Notes under the pieces: generated by a model | Seen by the model: the letters and a program-made list of their open reading frames with translations, nothing else | What the model was told of the DNA's origin: nothing | The model's database searches: none | Position numbers and translations under genes: made by a program | Part shown: one piece after another, positions 6,410 through 12,043 of the stretch | How the letters are laid out: each line of letters opens with the position of its first letter | How positions within the stretch are numbered: the stretch's first letter is position 1 | Source: Deltaproteobacteria bacterium | Lineage (GTDB): Bacteria > Desulfobacterota > Desulfobacteria > Desulfobacterales > JAFDCJ01 | DNA: 12,043 bases | NCBI GenBank assembly: GCA_019310665.1 | Contig: JAFDDW010000089.1 | Location: 1-12,043, forward strand | Direction of reading: 5' to 3'

Positions 6410-7159
6410 ATGCCATATACAATCGCTCTGGCCGGCAAAGGCGGTACGGGTAAAACCACCATGGCCGGCCTGCTTATCAAATACCTGGTAAAAAAAAATA
6501 GGACGCCGATTCTGGCAGTTGACGCTGACTGCAACTCTAATTTAAATGAGGTCCTCGGCCTGGAGATCAAAGACACCCTTGGCAACGCCCGGGAAGAAAT
6601 GAAAAAAGGTGTCGTCCCCGGCGGCATGACCAAAGATATTTTTATGGAGATGAAACTGGAAGAAGCCATGGTCGAAGCGCCGGGATATGACTTGATTGTG
6701 ATGGGGCAACCTGAGGGCGCCGGCTGCTATTGTGCCGCCAACACCCTGCTGGCGGGATTCATGGACCGTCTGGCTGACAATTATCCCTTTATCGTGATGG
6801 ATAATGAGGCCGGCATGGAGCATATCAGCCGTCTGACCACTAAAAATGTAGATATTCTGTTACTTATCACCGATCCTTCCCGACGCGGTCTTCAGGCCGC
6901 TATAAGGATTGACGATCTTGCCAGACGGTTGAACATCGGCGTCGGCAAAAGCTATGTGGTGATCAATCAGGCCAAAGAAGCGCCGTCCGAAAAAGCGCTG
7001 GAAATGATCCATGGGGGCGGGCTCGAATTGGCCGGCACCGTGCCGGACGACCGCACCATCTATGATTTTGATTTTAACGGGCAGCCGACCATCGAAATGC
7101 CTGATGACAGTGTGTCGGTCCAGGCGTCCTTCGAAATCTTTGATAAGATAGTGGCATGA
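6410..7159 (+). CDS. cooC: CooC-type nickel-insertion ATPase (CO dehydrogenase/acetyl-CoA synthase maturation)
   Basis: CooC and its relative AcsF are MinD-like dimeric ATPases that load nickel into CO dehydrogenase or acetyl-CoA synthase in the cytoplasm. The 249-residue protein has a deviant Walker A loop GKGGTGKTT (9-17), a DADCNSN switch segment (38-44), the diagnostic metal-binding CxC as C106-Y-C108, and DNEAGMEH (131-138) in the Walker B region. NQAKE (186-190) is the expected base-recognition region. The CxC separates it from MinD, ParA and NifH-type proteins; CooC and AcsF cannot be told apart here. The ATG follows AAAGGA by 11 bases. Its stop overlaps the start of the next gene in ATGA, so the two are translationally coupled. 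No CO dehydrogenase gene is in the window. Confidence 0.9.
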   Translation: MPYTIALAGKGGTGKTTMAGLLIKYLVKKNRTPILAVDADCNSNLNEVLGLEIKDTLGNAREEMKKGVVPGGMTKDIFMEMKLEEAMVEAPGYDLIVMGQPEGAGCYCAANTLLAGFMDRLADNYPFIVMDNEAGMEHISRLTTKNVDILLLITDPSRRGLQAAIRIDDLARRLNIGVGKSYVVINQAKEAPSEKALEMIHGGGLELAGTVPDDRTIYDFDFNGQPTIEMPDDSVSVQASFEIFDKIVA

Positions 7160-8106
7160 AAAAGACCGGCTTTTTATATGATGAAAGGTATCAGTTGCAC
7201 TTAACCGGCGACTATCACCCGGAAATGCCGGACAGGCTTCCCTGCATTTACCGGGGCATCCAGGAAGCCGGGTTGCTTTCCAGGCTCATTCACATAAAGG
7301 CCCGCCGGGCAGATATGAAATGGATCGAAATGGTTCATGACGGGCGCTATATTATGCGCTTTGAGGCCGCCTGCCTTTCCGGTAAGAGTATGTTTGACAG
7401 CCCGGATAACCAGGTGTGTTACGATACCTACGAGGCTGCTTTGCTTGCTGTGGGAGGAATTCTGGATGTCGTCAGCCGGGTAATGGAAGGGGACCTCGAT
7501 AACGCTTTTTGCGCAGTCAGACCTCCGGGACATCATGCGGAAGTCAACAAGGCCATGGGGTTTTGCTATTTCAATAACGTGGCCATTGCCGCCCGGTACC
7601 TGCAGAACCAGTGGGGCATCGAGCGGGTTGGAATTATCGACTTTGATGTTCATCACGGCAACGGCACCCAGCATATCTTCGAGCAGGATTCAACGGTATT
7701 TTACTACTCCATCCATGAGCACCCCTCTTTTGCCTACCCCGGTACCGGGCGCGAATTTGAAATCGGCAACAACTCCGGACATGGCTTTACAAAGAACTCG
7801 CCGGTATTGCCCGGCCAGGGCGATGACGAATACAAACGCCTGATGCAAAAAGACCTGATTCCCGCATTTGACGAATTCAAGCCCGAAGTCATCCTGGTCT
7901 CGGTCGGCTTTGATGCCCACGCGGATGATGATATGTCCGATATGAAATTATCAACCGCAGGCTTCTCGTGGATTATGCAGAGAATTGTGGAGTTGGGCCG
8001 GCAGCATTCAAAAGGCAGAATCATATCTGTACTGGAAGGAGGCTACTCACTGGAACGCCTTCCCGAGCTTGCCGCCAATCACGTTGAAATATTGCTAAAT
8101 GCGTAG
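7156..8106 (+). CDS. AcuC/histone-deacetylase-family zinc deacetylase
   Basis: Class I/II-type zinc hydrolase that removes acyl groups from lysine or small amines. In Bacillus, AcuC reactivates acetylated acetyl-CoA synthetase. The 316-residue protein has the catalytic pair in RPPGHHAE (H126, H127), GFCYFNNVAIAA (135-146), zinc ligands D164 and H166 in DFDVHHGNG, the third ligand D253 in GFDAHADD, and a catalytic tyrosine in EGGY (Y297). All key residues are present, so it should be active. Its ATG lies inside the end of cooC (ATGA overlap), which implies coupled expression. It is shorter than Bacillus AcuC (about 387), closer to stand-alone bacterial deacetylases. The family is secure. The substrate is unknown; a protein in the acetyl-CoA pathway is inferred from the neighbour. 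Confidence 0.93.
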   Translation: MKKTGFLYDERYQLHLTGDYHPEMPDRLPCIYRGIQEAGLLSRLIHIKARRADMKWIEMVHDGRYIMRFEAACLSGKSMFDSPDNQVCYDTYEAALLAVGGILDVVSRVMEGDLDNAFCAVRPPGHHAEVNKAMGFCYFNNVAIAARYLQNQWGIERVGIIDFDVHHGNGTQHIFEQDSTVFYYSIHEHPSFAYPGTGREFEIGNNSGHGFTKNSPVLPGQGDDEYKRLMQKDLIPAFDEFKPEVILVSVGFDAHADDDMSDMKLSTAGFSWIMQRIVELGRQHSKGRIISVLEGGYSLERLPELAANHVEILLNA

Positions 8107-8110
8107 ATTT

Positions 8111-8187
8111 GGTTAATTTGGTAACAAGTTGAATATTAGTTAGTATGAACAACTATTTTAACTAATCAACAAATTTACCAATCAACC
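8111..8187. repeat. Imperfect inverted repeat between the deacetylase and CBS genes
   Basis: The left arm (8111-8140), GGTTAATTTGGTAA and onward, pairs imperfectly with the right arm (8162-8187), whose reverse complement reads GGTTGATTGGTAAA. The loop is about 20 bases. AT-rich words such as GGTTGATTGG are repeated in the right arm and just after it. In an mRNA it would form a long hairpin just upstream of the CBS gene's AGGAGG site. Confidence 0.6.
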
Positions 8188-8211
8188 AATCAACTAAATT
8201 TAGGAGGCATT

Positions 8212-8925
8212 ATGTTTGTAAGCAGATCCATGACCCGCAAGGTCATCACTGTTGATTCAGAAACACCTGTCATTGAAGCCCAGGAATTGATGGCGGATAA
8301 CAGTATCCGCCACCTGCCGGTAGTAGACCAAAACCAACAACTTGTCGGCATTGTCACCGATCGAGATATCCGCAGTGCCTTGCCTTACAATTACCTTAAG
8401 GATACCTGTAGTGAAGAACAAAGGGAACAATTCTGCGCCCTGCCGGTTAAAGATATCATGACCAAAGACCCCCTTGCGATTTCTCCGACCTACACCATTC
8501 AGGATGCACTGCTGCTGATCCAAAATTCAAAAGTCGGTGCGCTGCCGGTGGTCGATGATAACCGCCGGCTTGAGGGTATCATCTCGGTGCGCGATCTTCT
8601 GCGGGCCTTTATCAATGTTCTTGGTATTGGCGAACCCGGCACGCTGCTGTGTATTATAGTGAAAGAAGAGGTCGGCCAGCTGAAAAAAATTGTGGACGCG
8701 ATCACCGCGGAAAATGTCTCCTTTGGCAGTGTTCTTGTCGCCCGGTACTGGGAGGAAGACAAGCGGGCCGTTTTTATCTATCTCTTGACCCAGAATGTCG
8801 CCCACGTTAAAAAGAAATTGGATAGTCTGGGATTTACCCTGCTTGACCCCATGGAGTGGTATCTTGACCAGTTGCCAACAAATGAATCGTCTCCAGAAAA
8901 AAAATTGACGATTGATCCGCCCTAG
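8212..8925 (+). CDS. AcuB-like protein: two CBS domains plus C-terminal ACT-like region
   Basis: CBS pairs bind adenine nucleotides and act as energy sensors. In Bacillus, AcuB is encoded beside the AcuC deacetylase. The 237-residue protein has CBS one (about 7-58, HLPVVD and GIVTDRDI), CBS two (about 79-133, ALPVVD and GIISVRDLL), and a C-terminal region (about 143-213) with the alternating strands and helices of an ACT-like fold. It is preceded by a strong AGGAGG (8202-8207) four bases before the ATG. It lies 105 bp after the deacetylase on the same strand. The last codons (TIDPP) and the TAG stop (8923-8925) fall inside a REP-like palindrome, so the tail may be a late addition. The CBS call is secure; the AcuB role is inferred from architecture and neighbour. 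Confidence 0.87.
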   Translation: MFVSRSMTRKVITVDSETPVIEAQELMADNSIRHLPVVDQNQQLVGIVTDRDIRSALPYNYLKDTCSEEQREQFCALPVKDIMTKDPLAISPTYTIQDALLLIQNSKVGALPVVDDNRRLEGIISVRDLLRAFINVLGIGEPGTLLCIIVKEEVGQLKKIVDAITAENVSFGSVLVARYWEEDKRAVFIYLLTQNVAHVKKKLDSLGFTLLDPMEWYLDQLPTNESSPEKKLTIDPP

Positions 8926-8930
8926 GCGGA
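8914..8930 (+). repeat. REP-like palindrome, copy 3, supplying a stop codon
   Basis: GATCCGCC-CTA-GGCGGA shares the stem and left flank of the palindromes at 4163 and 6340 but has the centre CTA. It overlaps the last codons of the CBS gene and provides its TAG stop at 8923-8925. Confidence 0.65.
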
Positions 8931-8964
8931 AATATTGACGGTTTATGAAATATTGACGGTTTAT
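8929..8964 (+). repeat. 18-bp tandem repeat, two exact copies
   Basis: GAAATATTGACGGTTTAT occurs at 8929-8946 and 8947-8964 with no gap. A related fragment, AAATTGACGATTG, precedes it at 8902-8914, inside the CBS gene's 3' end. Confidence 0.9.
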
Positions 8965-9006
8965 ATGTCGCGGAATTGCATGCAAATTGGACACGGATCT
9001 GATTTA

Positions 9007-9099
9007 GGAATTAAAGGATTGAGGAATTTAGGAATTGAATGAATTCTATCTATTTTAATTGATTGATTTTATCCTTGAATCCCTCAATCCCTAAATTCC
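9007..9099. repeat. Imperfect inverted repeat upstream of the methyltransferase
   Basis: The left arm 9007-9033 (GGAATTAAAGGATTGAGG and onward) pairs with the right arm 9072-9099. The first 18 positions differ at two. Both arms are made of GGATTGAGG and GGAATTTAGG words. The rest of the spacer to 9183 is AT-rich, with no clear promoter or ribosome site. Confidence 0.7.
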
Positions 9100-9183
9100 C
9101 CAATTTGGCGTTAATAAATATAAATAGTGTCCAAAAAAACAACTCATTTTTAAGGTTAATTACGAAGTCTGAAACTATATATC

Positions 9184-10020
9184 ATGAACCAGAAAGCGAG
9201 CGCCGGTCCCTGCCAGGAACTGTATATTTACTACATCAAGGGCCGCCTGAAAGCGGATAGCGTGATGCTTCACGATGACTTTCTTGGAAACTTCTCCCGT
9301 CCCGCTACCGGGCAAGTCGAAAATCTCTTGGGTCGCCAACCCCATCTGAGCTACATTGACAGCTATCAAATGCCCTACGAACAATGGCTGGGAGAAGTAT
9401 TCAGCACCTTCGAGCACGGAAAATTTCGTGTCATACCCCGCTGGGAGGAAACGCAAGACAGGGTTAACGGCAACGGGGATAAGCTCCAAATTCTGTTGGA
9501 TCCCGGCCTGGTCTTCGGCACGGGCACGCATCCGACCACCCGTGATTGCCTCGAGGCCCTGGAATTAGCGGCCGGCTCAAAACAAATCAACACCGTGCTG
9601 GACCTTGGGACCGGAACCGGCCTGCTGGCACTGGCTGCCGCAAAATTGGGAAGTAAACGCGTTACAGGTGTTGATTTGAATTTTTTGGCAGCCAAGACTG
9701 CCGTCCGAAATGTGAGGCTCAATCATCTGCAAAATCGTGTCGCAATTGTTCAGGGTCGGGCTGAAGATATGATTGCATATCCGGCAGACCTTGTAATTGC
9801 CAACATCCATTATGATGTCATGCGCCGGCTGGTTGATGACAACGGTTTTCTTACCAAGAAAAGGTTTATCCTCTCCGGTCTGTTGCGCAGCGAAGCCAAA
9901 GATATCGCCGACAACCTTGCAAGACATCAAGTCAAGATTATAAAACAATGGACCCATGAGGGCATCTGGCATACGTTTTATGGAAAGACGAAGCAAGATG
10001 GGTCTTATACTACTCAGTAA
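9184..10020 (+). CDS. prmA: PrmA-like ribosomal protein L11 methyltransferase
   Basis: PrmA transfers methyl groups from S-adenosylmethionine to ribosomal protein L11 on free L11 in the cytoplasm. The 278-residue protein has an N-terminal linker domain, then the family segment DPGLVFGTGTHPTT (106-119), the cofactor-binding motif VLDLGTGTGLLALAAAKLG (138-156), an acidic strand end in GVDLN (162-166), a motif IV-like IANIHYDVM (205-213) and FILSGLL (228-234). Standard PrmA has NILA-type residues at the IANIHYD position, so this is a divergent member. ATG 9184 is taken because the conserved region starts soon after; an upstream in-frame stop at 9157-9159 limits extension. No good ribosome site is visible, so a non-ATG start nearby is possible. 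It is 258 bp from the CBS gene, probably a separate unit. Confidence 0.85.
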   Translation: MNQKASAGPCQELYIYYIKGRLKADSVMLHDDFLGNFSRPATGQVENLLGRQPHLSYIDSYQMPYEQWLGEVFSTFEHGKFRVIPRWEETQDRVNGNGDKLQILLDPGLVFGTGTHPTTRDCLEALELAAGSKQINTVLDLGTGTGLLALAAAKLGSKRVTGVDLNFLAAKTAVRNVRLNHLQNRVAIVQGRAEDMIAYPADLVIANIHYDVMRRLVDDNGFLTKKRFILSGLLRSEAKDIADNLARHQVKIIKQWTHEGIWHTFYGKTKQDGSYTTQ

Positions 10021-10059
10021 CCCATACGGTGTGTGTTAATTCGTGGCGAACAAGTACTA

Positions 10060-10232
10060 AATCTCAAATTTCAAGCACCAAATAACAAATAAATCTCAAA
10101 CCCCAATATTCAATGACCAAAACTCACAATTAAGAATTTTATTCATCATCACAGACATGTTTGGATTTTTGAATTTTTGTCATTGTAATTTGTTTGATTT
10201 TTGTGATTTGTATTTTGTGATTTAATTATTTT
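10060..10232. repeat. AT-rich imperfect palindromic element
   Basis: The left half (10060-10128) is made of AAATCTCAAA and AACAAATAA words. The right half (10160-10232) is their approximate reverse complement, TTTGATTTTTG and TTTGTGATTT words. The best-paired block is CAATGACCAAAA (10111-10122) with TTTTTGTCATTG (10174-10185). Nothing coding is seen. It fills most of the spacer between prmA and the hydrolase gene. Confidence 0.65.
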
Positions 10233-10288
10233 GCAAGCTGCCGGGGTGCAGGCAAGTTCGCTGTCCTGTGGAGAAAAAAAGGTAAAAT

Positions 10289-11128
10289 ATGATCATTAAA
10301 ATTTGGGGTTCCAGAGGATCCATCCCGGTATCGGGCAAAGAATACTTAAAATACGGTGGTGATACGACCTGCGTTGAGATCCGGACAAAAAGCGGTGACG
10401 TTATCATCGTGGATGCCGGAACCGGAATTCGACGGCTGGGCAACCAACTGGCCGACGAGAAATGCTATGATCTAAATTTTATCTTCACCCATGCTCATTG
10501 GGATCATCTGATGGGCTTTCCTTTTTTTAAACCGCTATTTTTTAAAAAATTCAATATCCAAATGCACCGCTGCCCGTATCACAGCAAATTTGTGGAAACC
10601 ATTCTTTCCAAGGTCATGGCCCCCCCTTATTTTCCAGTCAAATACAAGGATGTCACCGCCCGGATGACTTATCCGGATGCATGCCCTATGGATTTTGAAA
10701 TCGGGTCGGTCACGGTTGTACCCATTGCGCTCAGTCACCCCAACGGCGGTAGCGGATATAAATTCATAGAGGACGGCAAGAGTTTTGTATTTCTGACGGA
10801 CAACGAGCTGGGCTATGTCCATCCCGGCGGACTTGAGTTCAAAGATTATCTGAAATTTTCCAGCAACGCGGATCTGCTCATTCACGATGCCGAATACACA
10901 CCGCAAGAATATAAAACCTTTGTTGATTGGGGACATTCCGTATATACCGATGCCCTTGATCTGGCCCTCAAGGCCGGCGCCAAAAAGTTAGGCCTGTTTC
11001 ACTTGAACCAGGAACACAGCGACCGCCAAATGGACGACATCGTAAAAGATTGCAGGACACGAATTGCCGACCAGGGCTCCAACCTGGAATGTGTGGGCGT
11101 GACATGCGATATGGAATTTGAGATATAA
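10289..11128 (+). CDS. Metallo-beta-lactamase-fold hydrolase
   Basis: This 279-residue protein of the metallo-beta-lactamase superfamily resembles its RNase Z/phosphodiesterase-like branch. It opens with IKIWGSRGSIPVSG (3-16), typical of that branch. The di-metal site motif THAHWDH (67-73) gives H68, H70, D72 and H73. Later ligand candidates are H150 in LSHPNGG, D171 in LTDNE or D200 in IHDAEY, and H238 in FHLNQEH. No signal peptide is present, so it is cytoplasmic. AAAGG (10278-10282) precedes the ATG by six bases. The substrate is unknown; cyclic nucleotides, phosphodiesters or RNA ends are possible for the branch. It stands between two repeat-filled spacers, so it is probably transcribed alone. 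Confidence 0.88.
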   Translation: MIIKIWGSRGSIPVSGKEYLKYGGDTTCVEIRTKSGDVIIVDAGTGIRRLGNQLADEKCYDLNFIFTHAHWDHLMGFPFFKPLFFKKFNIQMHRCPYHSKFVETILSKVMAPPYFPVKYKDVTARMTYPDACPMDFEIGSVTVVPIALSHPNGGSGYKFIEDGKSFVFLTDNELGYVHPGGLEFKDYLKFSSNADLLIHDAEYTPQEYKTFVDWGHSVYTDALDLALKAGAKKLGLFHLNQEHSDRQMDDIVKDCRTRIADQGSNLECVGVTCDMEFEI

Positions 11129-11168
11129 CTCGGGTTACGCGTTGCGGGTCCTTCGATTGCGGATTTGG

Positions 11169-11225
11169 GATTTCGGATTTGGGATTGTTTCGATTTTGGA
11201 TTTGTGATTTTGGATTTTGGATTGG
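11169..11225 (+). repeat. Degenerate 57-bp intergenic repeat, copy B
   Basis: This run of GATTTTGGATTT variants aligns to the reverse complement of 2325-2381 at 48 of 57 positions without gaps. Similar words extend upstream to about 11154. It begins about 40 bp after the hydrolase stop. Confidence 0.8.
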
Positions 11226-11260
11226 AAAAAGATAGACTGCGAGTTGTGGGGTGCCGGATA

Positions 11261-11323
11261 CGAGTATCGAGCATCGAGTATCCAGTATCGAGTATCGAGC
11301 ATCCAGTATCCAGCATCGAGGAT
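11261..11323 (+). repeat. Nine-unit degenerate heptamer array (CSAGYAT)
   Basis: Units of seven bases read CGAGTAT, CGAGCAT, CGAGTAT, CCAGTAT, CGAGTAT, CGAGCAT, CCAGTAT, CCAGCAT and a decayed CGAGGAT. Only the second base (G/C) and fifth base (T/C) vary across the first eight. Reading frames through it on the minus strand give repetitive MLDTRYSILDT-like peptides, which I treat as artefacts of the repeat. Confidence 0.92.
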
Positions 11324-11392
11324 CTTTGGGTTTAAAAACCGGGGGGCAACAAAGGCCAACAGGTGGTAAAACAGGCAATTGGGGGAATGAAC

Positions 11393-12043
11393 ATGGATGA
11401 TCTGATCAAACAGGCTGCTGAAGATCTGGCCGCTGCCGGTAAGGTGACGGCGCTGACCGGGGCCGGAATTTCTATCGAAAGCGGCATACCGCCTTTTCGG
11501 GGAAAAGGCGGACTCTGGGAACGATTTGATCCCATGGAAATTGCCCATATCGATGCGTTTATGAGAGATCCAGCCAGGGTTTGGAATATTCTTGTCAAAG
11601 AAATGAAAAAAATCGTCGATATCGCCGTTCCCAATGACGGCCACAAGGGGCTGGCAAAGCTTGAAGAGATGGGTAAATTAAAAACCGTTATCACTCAAAA
11701 TATTGACGGACTTCACCAGACCGCCGGCAACACCGATGTGATCGAATTTCATGGGACCTTTGCCTGGCAGCGATGTATGGACTGCAGCCGGAAGTATGAA
11801 ACCCGCAAGGTTGACATATCTGTGATTCCGCCCCGCTGTTCCTGCGGCGGGATTTTAAGACCGGATGCTGTTTTTTTCGGTGAAATGATCCCCCCGGACG
11901 CCCTGCAGCGTTCCCGGCAAATTGCATCCGATTGCGATGTGATGCTGGTGGTCGGCACTTCCGCCGTGGTCCAGCCGGCAGCCCTGATGCCGGTCATCGC
12001 CAAAGAAAGCGGTGCCAAAATTGTTGAAATCAACCCGGAAAGA
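11393..12043 (+). CDS. Sir2-family NAD-dependent protein deacylase, C-terminus cut by window edge
   Basis: Sirtuins remove acyl groups from lysine using NAD in the cytoplasm. The frame is open for 217 codons to the window end; about 30 residues are probably missing. Visible motifs are the NAD loop TGAGISIESGIPPFRG (22-37), QNIDGLH (102-108), catalytic H120 in FHGTF, zinc ligands C128, C131, C149 and C151 (C-x2-C and C-x-C), FFGE (161-164) and VVGTS near the end. The YxxR signature of desuccinylase-type (class III) sirtuins is not seen in the expected region (VWNILVKEMKK), so deacetylase-type activity is more likely. ATG 11393 is chosen because GGGGG lies seven bases upstream; an in-frame ATG at 11387 is too close to it. 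It is the second lysine-deacylase family in the window. Confidence 0.94.
   Translation, partial: MDDLIKQAAEDLAAAGKVTALTGAGISIESGIPPFRGKGGLWERFDPMEIAHIDAFMRDPARVWNILVKEMKKIVDIAVPNDGHKGLAKLEEMGKLKTVITQNIDGLHQTAGNTDVIEFHGTFAWQRCMDCSRKYETRKVDISVIPPRCSCGGILRPDAVFFGEMIPPDALQRSRQIASDCDVMLVVGTSAVVQPAALMPVIAKESGAKIVEINPER

Noticed and set aside
6410..7159. MinD/ParA or NifH-type alternative for the P-loop ATPase
   Set aside because: The CYC metal motif and DNEAGMEH segment are characteristic of the CooC/AcsF group; no MinE-, ParB- or nitrogenase-related genes are nearby.
9063..9260. Small 65-codon plus-strand frame overlapping the prmA start
   Set aside because: It runs through the palindromic spacer, lacks a ribosome site, and shows no recognisable protein character.
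10968..11644. Several minus-strand reading frames of 100-170 codons rich in MLDTRYSILDT-like repeats
   Set aside because: They are read through the heptamer array, the 57-bp repeat and the reverse strand of the hydrolase and Sir2 genes; the repetition comes from the DNA repeats, and no ribosome site or domain supports them.

Overview
The window looks like a chromosomal stretch of an anaerobic, acetyl-CoA-metabolising bacterium, most likely a Desulfobacterota (former Deltaproteobacteria) lineage. This placement is inferred from the gene set: a CooC-type nickel-insertion ATPase of the CO dehydrogenase/acetyl-CoA synthase world, an acyl-CoA dehydrogenase, a phasin-like protein beside an ABC1/UbiB kinase-like protein, AcuB/AcuC-like proteins, and spacers filled with degenerate short-word repeats. 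No phage, plasmid, transposase, CRISPR or RNA gene was recognised.

Layout. 1-1287 (minus): cysS, cut by the left edge. 1437-2236 (plus): a ZIP/GufA metal transporter read in three frames, apparently broken by an internal deletion and by an exact 31-bp tandem duplication. 2393-5905 (minus), in transcription order: acyl-CoA dehydrogenase, phasin-like protein, ABC1/UbiB kinase-like membrane protein. 5906-6409: a 504-bp divergent control region with a palindrome over a -10 box, a foldable inverted repeat, a REP-like palindrome and a TetR-type operator candidate. 6410-8925 (plus): CooC-type ATPase, overlapping by 4 bp an AcuC/HDAC-like deacetylase, then a two-CBS AcuB-like protein. 9184-10020 (plus): PrmA-like methyltransferase. 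10289-11128 (plus): metallo-beta-lactamase-fold hydrolase. 11393-12043 (plus): Sir2-family NAD-dependent deacylase, cut by the right edge.

How the genes may work together. The clearest functional unit is CooC + deacetylase + CBS/ACT-like sensor. It suggests that nickel-enzyme maturation, and so acetyl-CoA synthesis or cleavage, is controlled together with lysine deacetylation; a Sir2 deacylase lies 3 kb downstream. The acyl-CoA dehydrogenase and phasin fit fatty-acid or storage-polymer metabolism. These links are inferred from position only.

The most unusual non-coding signal is the spacers. Nearly every one longer than about 90 bp carries a different degenerate word repeat, and several are arranged as inverted repeats. 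One 57-bp unit occurs twice, 8.8 kb apart and in opposite orientation. A REP-like palindrome occurs three times, and one copy supplies a gene's stop codon. I found no complete novel multi-gene defence or mobile system.
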